Shown here: positions 53,927 through 63,317 of the stretch, one piece after another | Position numbering within the stretch: the stretch's first letter is position 1 | Layout: each line of letters begins with the position of its first letter | Source: Streptomonospora salina | GTDB taxonomy: Bacteria; Actinomycetota; Actinomycetes; Streptosporangiales; Streptosporangiaceae | Direction of reading: 5' to 3' | DNA: 64,000 nt | NCBI RefSeq assembly: GCF_014204715.1 | Contig: NZ_JACHLY010000002.1 | Location: 248,001-312,000 of the forward strand | Notes under the pieces: model-generated | The model's database searches: none | Seen by the model: only the letters and a program-made list of their open reading frames with translations | Told to the model about the DNA's origin: nothing | Translations under genes and position numbers: made by a program

Positions 53927-56437
53927 ATGCTGCGCACCACACTCGCCGGCCTGCGCCTGCACAAAGGCCGGCTCGTCACCACGGCACTCGCCGTCGCCCT
54001 GGGCGTCATGTTCGTCTCGGGCACCCTGGTGTTCTCCGACACGCTGCGGGAGAGCTTCGCCAGCCAGGTCATGGGATCGGCGGGGAAGATGGACGCCGTC
54101 GCCATGGCCGAGGAGCGCGGGCCGGAGGGCGAGATCGCCCGCGACGTGCTCGCCGAGGTCCGCGACCTGCCCGAGATCGACCGGGCCGCCGGGGTCACGC
54201 GAGCGGCCGCCCCGCTGCTGGACCCGGACGGGCGCGCGGTGGGCACCACTCCCACACTCGGGCTGTCGGTGGGCGAGGTCACCCGCTACTCGGCAGCCGA
54301 GGGGGACCTGCCCGAGGGTCCGGAGGAGGCGGCCCTGGCCACCACGACCGCCGACAACGCCGGCTACGAGGTCGGCGACACCGCGCAGGTGCTCGACGCC
54401 GACGGCGAAAAGCACTCCTTCACCGTCACCGGGCTGATCGACTTCGGGATCTCCGACGAGATCTCCTACCGCGGCGCCGTCGCCTTCGCTCCGGCCACGG
54501 CCGCGCAGATGACCGGCACCGACGGCCTCGCCGAGATCGACGCGATCGCCGCGGAGGGCGTCAGCGCCCAGGAGGCCGCCGATGCGGTCGAGGCGGTGGC
54601 GGGAGACCACGCCGAAGTGCTCACCGGGAAGAAGCTGGGCGAGCGCCTCGCTTCGGATGCGGGCACCCAGGCCGACGTCCTGGCCATGGGCCTGCTGCTG
54701 TTCGCGCTGATCTCGGTCGTCGTGGCGGCCATCGTCATCCACAACACCTTCGCCATCCTGGTGGCCCAGCGCCAGCGGGAGATGGCGCTGCTGCGCTGCG
54801 TCGGCGCCGTGCGCCGGCAGGTGTTCACCAGCGTGGTGGCCGAGGCGCTGGTCGTAGGCGTGCTCGCCTCCGCGGTGGGGGTACTGGCCGGAATCGGTCT
54901 GGGCGTCGCGGGCTATGCGGTGGGCTCCGATGCGATCGCCGCCGACGCGAGCGGCGCCACCGCGGTCGTCACTCCGCAAACGGTGCTGATCGGGCTGGCC
55001 GTGGGCACCGCGACGACCCTGTCCGCGGCGCTGATGCCGGCGCGCCGCGCCACCTTCGTGCCGCCGCTGGCGGCGCTGCGCACCAGCGACGTCGCCTCCG
55101 GGCTGGCCAAGAACTTCGGTGTCGTGCGCATCGCCGTCGGCACCCTCCTGCTGGCGGCCGCGGCGGGTACCGTCGCCCTGGCCCTGTCCATCGACGATTC
55201 CGACCAGGCGCTGATGCTGGTCGCCGGCGGCGGCGTGGTCGCGTTCGCCGGCGTCGTCGCCTGGAGCCCGCTGGTGGTGCGGGTGGCGGTGGCGGCGGTC
55301 GCGCCCCTGATGCGAGCGCTGGGCGTGTCCAGTGCGCTGGCCGCCGACAACGCGCGGCGCAACCCGAAGCGGGCCGCCACCGCCATGATCGCGCTGACGG
55401 TGGGCGCCACCCTGATCACCGGCTACGCGGTGGTCAACGCGTCGATGATGAGCACCACCGACGCCCGGCTCGACGAGCAGTTCCCGATGGACTACCGGAT
55501 CCACGCCCAGATCGCCCTGGAGGAGGACTCCACGGGCGTCGATCCCGAGGTGGCCCGCGACCTGCGCGAGCAGCCCGAAATCGACACGGTGGTGGCCGAG
55601 CGCAGAAAGATCCGGGAGTCCCCGGACCACTTCGCCTACTTCACCACCTTCCTGGGCGCCGACGTGGCCGATGCCGTCGACGCCGAGGCAGCCTCCGGCG
55701 ACCTCGCCGACGTCGGGCCGGGCACGGTCGCGGTGCACGACGAGTTCGCCTCGGAAGGCGTCGGCGACACGCTCCGGTTGGACACCGAGGACGGCGAGCG
55801 CTCCTACGAGGTGGCGGCCGTGGTCGACGAGGCGCAGACGGCCTGGAGCGTGATCATGGCGCCCGCGGACTTCGCCGAGGCCTTCCCCAGCGTCGGCACC
55901 GACAACTCCCTCAGGGTCACCGCCACCGACGGGGCCGACTCCGAGCGGCTGCACGACGCCGTCTACTCGGCCGTGGAGGGCCACCCCACACTGCAGGTGC
56001 AGTCGGTGGCCGACAGTCGCCGGCAGTACGAGGAGATGCTGAACACGGCCTTCCTGGCGATCGTGGCGATGCTGGGCCTGGCGGTGGTGATCGCGGTGTT
56101 CGGTATCGCCAACACGCTGGCGCTGTCGGTACTGGAACGCACCCGCGAGTCGGCGATGCTGCGGGCGCTGGGCCTGAAGCGCGCCCAACTGCGGGTGATG
56201 CTGGTGTGGGAGGCCGTGCTGCTGTGTGTGATCGGCGCTGCGGTGGGCGTCGGGCTGGGTGCGGTCTTCGGCTGGGCGTCGGTGGCGGTGATGTTCGACG
56301 ACCCGCTGTTCTCGCTGCCTGTCGGCCAGATCGGCGCGTTCCTCGCAGCCGCGGTCGCGGCCGGCCTGCTGGCGTCGGTACTGCCGTCGCGGCAGGCGGC
56401 GCGCACCTCCATCACCGCGGCGATGGCCAGCGAGTAG
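53927..56437 (+). CDS. ABC transporter permease (double FtsX/MacB type)
   Basis: An 836-residue permease with two FtsX domains: membrane segments near residues 17-40, 250-280, 300-330 and 350-370, then 400-420, 430-450, 480-505 and three at the end (710-735, 760-790, 800-825). Large external segments lie at about 40-245 (with a MacB-type periplasmic fold) and 520-700. Landmarks: TALAVALGVMFVSGTLVFSD, ILVAQRQREMALLRCVGAVR and LSVLERTRESAMLRALGLKR, two copies of the coupling motif. It is translated with the ATPase. Confidence 0.93.
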   Translation: MLRTTLAGLRLHKGRLVTTALAVALGVMFVSGTLVFSDTLRESFASQVMGSAGKMDAVAMAEERGPEGEIARDVLAEVRDLPEIDRAAGVTRAAAPLLDPDGRAVGTTPTLGLSVGEVTRYSAAEGDLPEGPEEAALATTTADNAGYEVGDTAQVLDADGEKHSFTVTGLIDFGISDEISYRGAVAFAPATAAQMTGTDGLAEIDAIAAEGVSAQEAADAVEAVAGDHAEVLTGKKLGERLASDAGTQADVLAMGLLLFALISVVVAAIVIHNTFAILVAQRQREMALLRCVGAVRRQVFTSVVAEALVVGVLASAVGVLAGIGLGVAGYAVGSDAIAADASGATAVVTPQTVLIGLAVGTATTLSAALMPARRATFVPPLAALRTSDVASGLAKNFGVVRIAVGTLLLAAAAGTVALALSIDDSDQALMLVAGGGVVAFAGVVAWSPLVVRVAVAAVAPLMRALGVSSALAADNARRNPKRAATAMIALTVGATLITGYAVVNASMMSTTDARLDEQFPMDYRIHAQIALEEDSTGVDPEVARDLREQPEIDTVVAERRKIRESPDHFAYFTTFLGADVADAVDAEAASGDLADVGPGTVAVHDEFASEGVGDTLRLDTEDGERSYEVAAVVDEAQTAWSVIMAPADFAEAFPSVGTDNSLRVTATDGADSERLHDAVYSAVEGHPTLQVQSVADSRRQYEEMLNTAFLAIVAMLGLAVVIAVFGIANTLALSVLERTRESAMLRALGLKRAQLRVMLVWEAVLLCVIGAAVGVGLGAVFGWASVAVMFDDPLFSLPVGQIGAFLAAAVAAGLLASVLPSRQAARTSITAAMASE

Positions 56438-56481
56438 GCGCGGGCGACAGGCCGGGGGCCGCGTGTGCAGCGCCCCGTAGT

Positions 56482-56514
56482 GCGGCGGGCGGGCCGAGCG
56501 GGCCCGCCCGCCGC
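56482..56514 (+). terminator. Hairpin terminator after the ABC exporter
   Basis: A perfect 13-bp stem (56482-56494 with 56502-56514), 44 bp past the permease stop and just before the stop of the convergent SDR remnant. Confidence 0.75.
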
Positions 56515-56560
56515 CGGCGCAGCCGTGCGGCGGCGCGCGGGCCGGTACGGCGTGGACGGC

Positions 56561-57060
56561 TCAGTCGACCTGTCCGGTGGGGCGCATCCGCAGGTGGTTG
56601 ATGTCCATGCCTTCCGGCTGCTCCACAGCGAACAGGATGCAGTCGGCGATCTGCCCGGCGGTCATGGTAGGGCGTGTCGGGGCGTCCCCCGCGGTTGTCC
56701 CAGAACGGGGTGTCGACCATCCCCGGGGCGACGAGGGTGACGCCGACTCCGTCGCCGGCGGCGAGGAGGCGGGTGTTCTCCGCCAGAGCGTGCACGGCCC
56801 ATTTGGTCGCCGAATACAGGTTTCCGGGCGTGTTCTTCACCCCGGCGACCGAGCCGACGACGACGAGCCTGCCCCGGGTCTCTTTCAGGTGGGGCAGCAC
56901 AGCCTGCGTGACGAGGGCCGGACCGAGGACGTTGGTCAGCACCATGGAGCGCATGTCCTCGGGCGGGTGGTCGGCGACCGTGCCCGGCAGGGAGAATCCG
57001 GCGTTGACGACGACGTTGTCCAGGCGTCCCCAGCCCGCCGGCGAACCCCTTCGCGGCGGC
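56561..57060 (-). pseudogene. SDR-family oxidoreductase remnant (truncated and frameshifted)
   Basis: One minus-strand frame reads GRLDNVVVNAGFSLPGTVAD, VLPHLKETRGRLVVVGSVAG, the active site NLYSATKWAVHALAENTRLL (YxxxK) and LVAPGMVDTPFWDNRGGRP; the frame then shifts near 56664-56690 and continues MTAGQIADCILFAVEQPEGM and INHLRMRPTGQVD to the TGA at 56561. The N-terminal TGxxxGIG nucleotide site is missing, because the divergent FAD-protein gene begins at 57086. Both breaks indicate a non-functional gene. Confidence 0.75.
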
Positions 57061-57072
57061 GGTGCGAGGTTC

Positions 57073-57078
57073 TAGAGT
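57073..57078 (+). promoter_or_regulatory. -10 box (TAGAGT) of the FAD-protein gene
   Basis: TAGAGT lies 7 nt before ATG 57086 with no ribosome binding site. It sits at the broken 5' edge of the SDR remnant. Confidence 0.45.
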
Positions 57079-57085
57079 CGGGGTC

Positions 57086-57889
57086 ATGGGAGATGCTGCG
57101 GCCGACGACGGCGGCGGGCCGGCCATCGTGTTCGCGGGCGGCGGAGCGGGGGCGGCCCTCGCCGCGATCGCACTGCTGCGCGCCACCACGTGGCTGCGCC
57201 TGGCCTACCGCATCGTGCTGATCGACGACTACGGGCGGTTCGCACGCGGGCGGCCCTACGGAGGCGCGGGCGACGACTGCCTGCTGGAGGTCCCCGTCAA
57301 GCACATGTCGGCACTGCCCGACCGGCCCTGCCACCTGTTGGAGTGGGCCCGCGCCCGCTCCTCCTCCCGGCGGCGGACGTCCGGCGCCGCACCGGCCCTC
57401 AGCACCACCGCGCCCGCATCGGCGGCCTGCGGGCCCGACACGCTGCTGCCGCGCCGCGTCTACGGCGACTACCTCGCCGAAACGCTGGCGGCGACGGCGG
57501 ACTGGGCCTCCCCGTACGCATCACTGCACACCCGCACCGACCGGGTCGTGGGCGTCGGCGCCGACGACCGCGACGGCGGCGCGAAGGTACACCTGGCCTC
57601 GGGCGCGGGTGTGGCGGCCGCGGCGGCCGTCGTGGCCACGGGCGATCCCGCCGCAGCGGCACCTCCCCCGGTCGGAGGCGGGGCGCCGGAGGCGCAGGCC
57701 CCGGGCCTGTCGGTGTGCTCCTGCGGCGCCCTGACCACACCGCAGGGCGAAGCGGCCCGGCTGTTCGCGGTCGGGACGGTGCGCCGCGGCGCCGCGGACG
57801 CCACCGTTCCGCGCATCCGCGACCAGGCCGAGGCGATGGCGCAGCGCATCGCCGACACGGTGCTGCGCACTCCGCCGGGGCGGCGCTGA
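57086..57889 (+). CDS. Compact FAD/NAD(P)-binding protein
   Basis: A 267-residue protein like the FAD-NAD(P)-binding (NAD_binding_9) family. IVFAGGGAGAALAAIALLRA is the dinucleotide site; RPYGGAGDDCLLEVPVKHMS with ALPDRPCHLLEWAR corresponds to the usual AYG...LLNVPA..MSA...FLxW region; the end LFAVGTVRRGAADATVPRIR with DQAEAMAQ matches the family's C-terminus. Relatives run 450-600 residues, so the middle is much shortened and two cysteine pairs (CSCGAL, AACGPD) appear. It may be a natural short form or an internally deleted copy. Confidence 0.68.
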   Translation: MGDAAADDGGGPAIVFAGGGAGAALAAIALLRATTWLRLAYRIVLIDDYGRFARGRPYGGAGDDCLLEVPVKHMSALPDRPCHLLEWARARSSSRRRTSGAAPALSTTAPASAACGPDTLLPRRVYGDYLAETLAATADWASPYASLHTRTDRVVGVGADDRDGGAKVHLASGAGVAAAAAVVATGDPAAAAPPPVGGGAPEAQAPGLSVCSCGALTTPQGEAARLFAVGTVRRGAADATVPRIRDQAEAMAQRIADTVLRTPPGRR

Positions 57890-57946
57890 GCGGTGCGGGC
57901 CGCCGGTCGCGCGCGCCGGACCGGGCACAGCCCCGGGCGCGCCGGC

Positions 57947-58729
57947 TCAGCGGCGCCGGGCGCGGCGCTCGGCGGACTTGAGGCGGAAGGGGCGCAGGGC
58001 CGACTCCAACTGCACCGCCAGGTCCATCTTGCTGTCGCCTTCGCGGCGGTCCTCGAAGTGGATCGGGATCTCCACCATCTTCCGGCCGCGGCTGAAGGCC
58101 CGGTAGTGCATCTCGACCTGGAAGCTGTAGCCGCTGCTGCCGACGGTTTCCAAGTCCATGGCCTCCAGCGCCTCACGCCGCCAGATCTTGAAGCCGGCGG
58201 TGACGTCGCGGACGGGCATCGCCAGGATCGCCTTGACGTAGCTGTTGGCCCAGGTGCTCAGCAGCCGCCGGTGCGGGCTCCACTCCTGCGACAGGCTTCC
58301 CCCGGGCACGTAGCGGCTGCCGATGACCACGCCCGCGCCGGTGGAGAGCATGGTGCCCAGCAGTTGGGGGATGTAGCCCGGCGGGTGGCTGAGGTCGGCG
58401 TCCATCTGCACGACGAACTCGGCGCCGTCGTCGAGGGCGCGGGTCATTCCGGCGACGTAGGCGCGCCCCAGCCCTTCCTTGGCGGTGCGGTGCAGAACGG
58501 TCACACGACGGCGATCGGGCGTGTTGTAGTCGCCGGCGATCCCCTCGGCGATCTCGCCCGTGCCGTCGGGCGAACCGTCGTCGACGACGACCAGCCGCAG
58601 CTCGGGCAGCGGCGATTCGAGCAGCGCGCGCGCGAGCACCGGCAGGTTGTCCGCCTCGTTGTAGGTCGGCACGACGACGCTGACCGCCGACCGCGCCCAC
58701 GGTTCGGGCAGGGTCACCGGGCTCGGCAT
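57947..58729 (-). CDS. Polyprenol-monophosphate mannose synthase
   Basis: A 260-residue GT2 glycosyltransferase moving mannose from GDP-mannose to polyprenyl phosphate, the donor for lipoglycan and protein mannosylation. [32 protein letters not shown] and the DxD metal site in [17 protein letters not shown] are clear, as are SRYVPGGS and [14 protein letters not shown]. It lacks the multi-spanning acyltransferase domain fused in mycobacterial Ppm1. ATG 58729 has GGAG at 5 nt; the TACGCT box at 58770 places the transcript start at about the rival ATG 58765, arguing for 58729. Confidence 0.92.
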   Translation of the reverse strand: MPSPVTLPEPWARSAVSVVVPTYNEADNLPVLARALLESPLPELRLVVVDDGSPDGTGEIAEGIAGDYNTPDRRRVTVLHRTAKEGLGRAYVAGMTRALDDGAEFVVQMDADLSHPPGYIPQLLGTMLSTGAGVVIGSRYVPGGSLSQEWSPHRRLLSTWANSYVKAILAMPVRDVTAGFKIWRREALEAMDLETVGSSGYSFQVEMHYRAFSRGRKMVEIPIHFEDRREGDSKMDLAVQLESALRPFRLKSAERRARRR

Positions 58730-58769
58730 CGGCACTCCAGACGGTCCGCGGAACTTCGTGCTCATGGGC

Positions 58770-58775
58770 AGCGTA
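58770..58775 (-). promoter_or_regulatory. -10 box (TACGCT) of the mannose synthase gene
   Basis: TACGCT on the minus strand is 4 nt from ATG 58765, too near for that start to be inside the mRNA, and leaves a leader of about 30 nt carrying GGAG before ATG 58729. Confidence 0.4.
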
Positions 58776-58817
58776 CGGGGATGCGGCCGCAGGCACCACC
58801 GGGCGGGCGCTGCGCCC

Positions 58818-59624
58818 CTATTCTCCCCGGTCGACCTCCAGCACCGCCACGTGCACCAGGGTCCCCATGTCCTCCAGAGTCATCAGGACCTCGGGGTCGG
58901 CGTGGTTGTCGGTGATCATGTGGGCGATGTGCTCGGGCGCCACGGTCTGGACCATGGTGTCGGCGCCGACCTTGGTGTGGTCGGCCAGCACCACGACCTC
59001 CTGGGCGCAGGCCACGAGCCCGCGGTCGACGCTGGCCACCGCGGGATTGGGGGTGCTCAGACCGCGCTCGGCGGTGACTCCGTTGCCCGAGACGAAGGCC
59101 AGGCGCACCCGCAGTCCCGACAGCGCCTGCTCGGCGGCGGTTCCCACCAGGGCCCGTATCGGGCCGCGCAGAGTGCCGCCGGTCATCACCACCTCCACGC
59201 CCGGAGCCGAGGCGAACACTTCGGCCACCAGCAGGGAGTTGGTGACCACCGTGAGGTTCTGGCGGCCTACGAGCTCGCGCGCCAGGGCCTCGGTGGTACT
59301 GCCCGGGCCCAGCACCACCGCGTCGTCGTCTTCGACGAGGCGGGCGGCGGCGGTCGCGATGGCGAGCTTCTCGGGCGCGGCCTGACCGCTCTTCTGGGTA
59401 TAGCTCTGCTCGAAGCCGAGCCGCCCCGGCAGGGCGGCGCCGCCGCGCCGGCGGTCGATGAGGCCCTCGGCCTCCAAGGCCCGCACGTCGCGGCGCACGG
59501 TGACCTCCGAGGCGCGCACGCGCGAGGCGATCTCGCGCAGAGCCATGGCGCCGTTGGCCCGCACCAGCTCCAGGATTCTCTCGCGGCGCTCGGCCGCGAA
59601 CGCCGGCCTGGTCTCGTCTGCCAT
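58818..59624 (-). CDS. DeoR/GlpR-family transcriptional regulator
   Basis: A 268-residue repressor. N-terminal helix-turn-helix: [50 protein letters not shown]. The C-terminal ISOCOT-like sugar-phosphate sensor has [54 protein letters not shown] and [20 protein letters not shown]. It responds to phosphorylated sugars in known relatives; no sugar operon lies nearby. ATG 59624 follows GGAGAG at 5 nt; ATG 59636 touches its ribosome site and is rejected. Confidence 0.9.
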   Translation of the reverse strand: MADETRPAFAAERRERILELVRANGAMALREIASRVRASEVTVRRDVRALEAEGLIDRRRGGAALPGRLGFEQSYTQKSGQAAPEKLAIATAAARLVEDDDAVVLGPGSTTEALARELVGRQNLTVVTNSLLVAEVFASAPGVEVVMTGGTLRGPIRALVGTAAEQALSGLRVRLAFVSGNGVTAERGLSTPNPAVASVDRGLVACAQEVVVLADHTKVGADTMVQTVAPEHIAHMITDNHADPEVLMTLEDMGTLVHVAVLEVDRGE

Positions 59625-59686
59625 GGGACTCTCCATCTCCGGTGCTGGCTGGGGGGCCGCGCTTACCGATGATAGAGCCGTCGGCG

Positions 59687-59857
59687 TCAGCTCATGTGCA
59701 CTCCGTGGGTGTGGAACGACGCGTCGATGGTGGCGTCGTCGGCGGAGGCGTCGTCCTCCACCGAGGGGCCGCGGACGACGAAGACGGCGACGAAGACGGC
59801 GACCAGCAGGCCGAGCACGGCCAGCGTCGCGATACCGAACAGCGCCATGACGGACAC
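59687..59857 (-). CDS. Tiny single-pass membrane protein
   Basis: A 56-residue protein with one strong membrane helix (LFGIATLAVLGLLVAVFVAV) and an acidic tail (EDDASADDATIDASFHTHG). GTG 59857 follows GGAGG at 4 nt; ATG 59848 and ATG 59869 are also in frame. It is 62 bp upstream of the DeoR gene and may be in its transcript. Function unknown. Confidence 0.5.
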   Translation of the reverse strand: MSVMALFGIATLAVLGLLVAVFVAVFVVRGPSVEDDASADDATIDASFHTHGVHMS

Positions 59858-60042
59858 GGGGCCTCCCATGCGAGCGGGCCGAGGCGCGCACCGCGGTTCA
59901 GGCACCGCCCGCGCCGCGGGGTCACCCCGTCGATTCCCGGTTCCGGGCGTTTCCATGCCTGCCCGGCGGGGCGGCTTGCCGCGCACGGCGGCCGGATGCG
60001 GCCGACGGAGCGGCCAGGTGTGCGTTCGGTGCGCGAACGAGA

Positions 60043-60048
60043 CAGAAT
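60043..60048 (+). promoter_or_regulatory. Possible -10 box (CAGAAT) of the phosphopantetheinyl transferase gene
   Basis: CAGAAT lies 6 nt before GTG 60055 and no ribosome binding site is seen. Weaker than the other leaderless boxes because the first T is missing. Confidence 0.3.
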
Positions 60049-60054
60049 GGACGG

Positions 60055-60804
60055 GTGACTGCGCTGACGTGTCGGCTGTGGTGGGCCTCGCCGGACGACG
60101 CTTCCCCCGCGCTGCTCGGCCTGCTCGACCCCGGCGAGCGCGAGCGCCGCGAACGCTTCCGGGCCGCAGCCGACCGCGACCGCTACCTGGTCGCCCATGC
60201 GCTGGCCCGGCTGGCGCTGGCCCGTGCGGCCGGGTGCGAACCCGACCGGGTCTCCTTCACCCTGCGCTGCCGCTCCTGCGAGCACCGCCGGGATCGGCGC
60301 CCCGAACCGCACGGCAAGCCCCTCCCCGCCGGACCCGCCGCCGGCTGGGAGATCTCCATCAGCCACTCCGGCGACCGGGTGCTGCTCGCGCTGACCCACG
60401 GCACACCCGTGGGCGCCGACGTCGAGCAGATCGCGCCCGGCCGGGACACCGACGGCCTGGTCGACTACTGCCTGCGCCCGCGAGAGCGCGGCGACCTGGA
60501 CCGGCTCCCCGAAGGGCGGCGCACCGAGGGCTTCTTCGGCTACTGGGCCCGCAAGGAGGCACTGCTCAAAGCCACCGGCGACGGCCTCTCCGGCGGGCTG
60601 GGGTCGGTAGGCGTCAGCGGCCCCTTCGAACCCGCGGCGGTGGTCGAATGGGACTCCGCCGACGCGCCCGTGCAGGTGCGGCTCACCGACCTCGACGCGG
60701 GTCCCGGCTACCGCGCCGCCCTGGCGGCGCTGTGCGCCGGACCGGTGAACGCGCAGGTGTGCGACACCGCCGAACTGCTGGGGACCCGCCGCACCGTCGG
60801 CTGA
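60055..60804 (+). CDS. 4'-Phosphopantetheinyl transferase (Sfp/AcpT type)
   Basis: A 249-residue enzyme that attaches the phosphopantetheine arm of CoA to carrier proteins. Motifs: WEISISHSGDRVLLAL (P1), GADVEQIAPGRDTDG with the magnesium Asp and Glu (P2), and FFGYWARKEALLKATGDGLS (P3). Two-domain length fits Sfp-type enzymes that serve secondary-metabolite synthases. A cysteine-rich patch (RCRSCEHRRD) in the middle is unusual. No carrier-protein gene lies in the window, so its partner is elsewhere. It is 276 bp upstream of the prolyl oligopeptidase gene on the same strand. Confidence 0.9.
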   Translation: MTALTCRLWWASPDDASPALLGLLDPGERERRERFRAAADRDRYLVAHALARLALARAAGCEPDRVSFTLRCRSCEHRRDRRPEPHGKPLPAGPAAGWEISISHSGDRVLLALTHGTPVGADVEQIAPGRDTDGLVDYCLRPRERGDLDRLPEGRRTEGFFGYWARKEALLKATGDGLSGGLGSVGVSGPFEPAAVVEWDSADAPVQVRLTDLDAGPGYRAALAALCAGPVNAQVCDTAELLGTRRTVG

Positions 60805-60914
60805 GCACCGCCCCCGACCGGTCGCACCGCCCGCACCCGGCGCGGTACGCCGCGGTCGGGCCCGCCCCGACGACGCGGCCTGCACCGCTGTCGCCTGGTC
60901 GGCTCCGCTCCCGG

Positions 60915-60932
60915 CGCGCCAAACCTGGCGCG
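60915..60932. promoter_or_regulatory. Palindrome upstream of the oligopeptidase promoter
   Basis: CGCGCCA-AACC-TGGCGCG, 7-bp arms, 41 bp before the candidate -35 box at 60973. It could be an operator or the terminator of the transferase gene. Confidence 0.35.
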
Positions 60933-60972
60933 TCGGCCACATTCGCGTGATCACCGGTCAGCGATGACTGCC

Positions 60973-61002
60973 TTGACCGCGGGGGACGCCCTTCTGAACC
61001 AT
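60973..61002 (+). promoter_or_regulatory. Candidate promoter of the prolyl oligopeptidase-peptide operon
   Basis: TTGACC (60973-60978) and AACCAT (60997-61002) are 18 nt apart. They lie inside the longer open frame that starts at 60964 and so favour ATG 61081 as the true start. Confidence 0.3.
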
Positions 61003-61080
61003 GTAGGGCGTGCGCATCCGCGGCTTTCGCTCGGCTCATACCCCGGTCCCCTGCCCCCGCCCCCTCGGTTCCCGGTGAGC

Positions 61081-63273
61081 ATGGCCGCCCACCACGGGAT
61101 CGCCCGCGACGACGACCGGGCCGCGCTGCTGTGCGTCGTCGACACCGTGCACGGGACGCAGGTCGCCGATCCCTACCGCTGGCTGGAAGAACCCGAATCC
61201 CCCGCCACGCGCCGATGGCTGGCCGAGCGCGAACACGAGTTCGCCGCGGCCGTCCGGGGGTGGCCGCTGCGCGCGCCACTGGCCGAATGCATCCGCGACC
61301 TGGTGGCCACCGACCTGTGGACGCCGCCGCTGCACCGCGGCCGCCGCGTCTTCGCCACCCGCCGCCCCGCCGGGGGCGACCACCCCGCTGTCGTCGCCGT
61401 CACCGACGGCGACGACGACAGCGGCGACGGCCGCGAACACACGGTGTTCGACCCGCATACCTTCGATCCCACCGGCGCCACCACGCTGGACTCGTGGGAA
61501 CCCTCCCCCGACGGCGAGCGGGTGGCCGTGCAGACCTCCACCGGGGGCACCGAACGCGGTGCGCTGCGTGTACTGTCGGTTCCCACCGGCTTGCCGGTCG
61601 AGGCGCCCGTCGAAGGCGTGCGCTACTCCGACGTCGCCTGGATCGGCCCCGACGCCTTCTACTACGTCCGCCGCGACGGCGGCGACGGCCGCCGCGGCGT
61701 GTGGCTGCACCGCGTCTCCCCCACCGGCCCCGAACCCGACGTTCTGGTGCGCGCCTGCACGGGGCGGCGCACGGTCCCCGGTGTACGGCTGCTGGGCCGG
61801 CGCTGGCTGGTGGTCACCGAGAGCCACGGCACCGGCCACCGCAACGACGTCTGGATCGCCGACCTGGCGCCCGGCGGCGCCTCCGGTACCGGCCGCTACG
61901 ACGCCCCGGCCTGGCGCACCGTCCACGCGGGCGAAGAGATCGAGTCCCACCCCGACCTCGGCCCCGACGGCCTGCTGTACCTGCGCACCACACTGGGCGC
62001 CCCGCGGCGGCGCGTGTGCGCCGCCGACCCCCGCAGGCCCGGCACCGCCCATTGGCGCGAGGCGGTCGGCGAGGACCCCGGGGCGGTCCTGGACGGTTTC
62101 GCCGCGACGGGCAGCGCCGAGTTCCCCGAGCTGCTCGTGGCCCGCACCCGGCTGGGCATCAGCGAGCTCACCGCCCACGGCGCCGACGGCCGCCTCCTGC
62201 GCCGGATCGACCTGCCGGGCGAGGGCATGGCCACCCGCCTGGAGTCGGACGGCCGGGGCGGCGCCCACCTGTGCTACGCCGACGTCGCCACCCAGCAGTG
62301 CGTCCTGGCGCTGGACGCCGGCGGCACCCGGCCGCGCCCGTGGCCGCCGGGGTCGCAGCCGCACCCGCCCGTAACGGTCCGGCGCCGCACCCTGCACTGC
62401 CGCTCGGCCGACGGCACGCGCGTGCCCGTCACCCTGTTCCGGGCCGGCGGCGGCCCGGTCGGGGACGCCTCCTCCGCCGCCGTCCCCGACGACCCCGCGG
62501 AGCCGGGCCCGACCGTCCTGCACGCCTACGGCGGGTTCGGCCGGCCACGGCAGTTCGGGTTCAGCGCGACGGTACTGGCCTGGCTGCTGGCCGGCGGCCG
62601 CTACGCGGTGGCCCACGTCCGCGGCGGCGGCGACTTCGGGCAGGGATGGCACCTGCGCGGCGCCCGCCGCGACAAGCCCCGCTCGGTCGAGGACCTCACC
62701 GCCGCGGGCGATGCGCTCGTCGAGGCGGGCGTGTGCCGGCGCGAACAGCTGTGCCTGTCAGGCGGGTCCGCCGGCGGTCTGCTGGTCCTGGCCGCCGCGG
62801 CGCAGCGCCCGGACCTGTGCTCGGCCGTCATCGCCTCGGCTCCGCTGGCCGATATGGCGCGGTTCGAACGGCTGGGGCTGGGCCCCATGTGGATCCGCGA
62901 GTTCGGCACCGCCGCCGACCCCGAGGACTTCGCCGCGCTGATGTCCTACTCGCCCTACCACCGCGTCCTGGACGACGGCGCCCGCGCACGGCCCGCGGTG
63001 CTGCTGACCGGTTTCCACGGCGACACCCGCACCGACGCCGCGCACCCGCGCAAGATGTGCGCGGCGCTGCTGCACCACGGCGGCGGGACGCGCCCGGCGC
63101 TGCTTCGCTACGAGCACGACGTCGGCCACGGCCCCCGCGCGGTGACCAAAGCGATCGAGCTCGCGGCCGACGCCCACGCCTTCGCCGCCGCCGAGACCGG
63201 TCTCGCCTTCCCGCGGGAGCCGGCGGCCGCGCCGGAGGGCGCCCGGCTGCTGCGGCGGTGGGAGCAGGCGTGA
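61081..63273 (+). CDS. Prolyl oligopeptidase (S9A), candidate RiPP leader protease
   Basis: A 730-residue serine peptidase. N-terminal DTVHGTQVADPYRWLEEPES is the S9A signature, the middle (about 75-400) is the seven-bladed propeller, and the alpha/beta hydrolase domain has the nucleophile in CLSGGSAGGLLVLAAAA, Asp in LLTGFHGDTRTDAAHPRKM and His in YEHDVGHGPRAV. The nucleophile elbow is GGSAGG rather than the common GGSNGG. ATG 61081 is chosen because the 39 residues from ATG 60964 are unlike the family and a promoter lies within them. S9A enzymes remove leaders in class III lanthipeptide pathways. The small acidic peptide gene starts 170 bp downstream. Confidence 0.87.
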   Translation: MAAHHGIARDDDRAALLCVVDTVHGTQVADPYRWLEEPESPATRRWLAEREHEFAAAVRGWPLRAPLAECIRDLVATDLWTPPLHRGRRVFATRRPAGGDHPAVVAVTDGDDDSGDGREHTVFDPHTFDPTGATTLDSWEPSPDGERVAVQTSTGGTERGALRVLSVPTGLPVEAPVEGVRYSDVAWIGPDAFYYVRRDGGDGRRGVWLHRVSPTGPEPDVLVRACTGRRTVPGVRLLGRRWLVVTESHGTGHRNDVWIADLAPGGASGTGRYDAPAWRTVHAGEEIESHPDLGPDGLLYLRTTLGAPRRRVCAADPRRPGTAHWREAVGEDPGAVLDGFAATGSAEFPELLVARTRLGISELTAHGADGRLLRRIDLPGEGMATRLESDGRGGAHLCYADVATQQCVLALDAGGTRPRPWPPGSQPHPPVTVRRRTLHCRSADGTRVPVTLFRAGGGPVGDASSAAVPDDPAEPGPTVLHAYGGFGRPRQFGFSATVLAWLLAGGRYAVAHVRGGGDFGQGWHLRGARRDKPRSVEDLTAAGDALVEAGVCRREQLCLSGGSAGGLLVLAAAAQRPDLCSAVIASAPLADMARFERLGLGPMWIREFGTAADPEDFAALMSYSPYHRVLDDGARARPAVLLTGFHGDTRTDAAHPRKMCAALLHHGGGTRPALLRYEHDVGHGPRAVTKAIELAADAHAFAAAETGLAFPREPAAAPEGARLLRRWEQA

Positions 63274-63317
63274 CCGCCGCAGAACCCCAGGCATGCGGCC
63301 GCCGCACCCGCGGCCGC

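Noticed and set aside
60964-61080. N-terminal extension of the prolyl oligopeptidase from ATG 60964
   Set aside because: The 39 residues are unlike the family, lack a ribosome site and overlap a candidate promoter.
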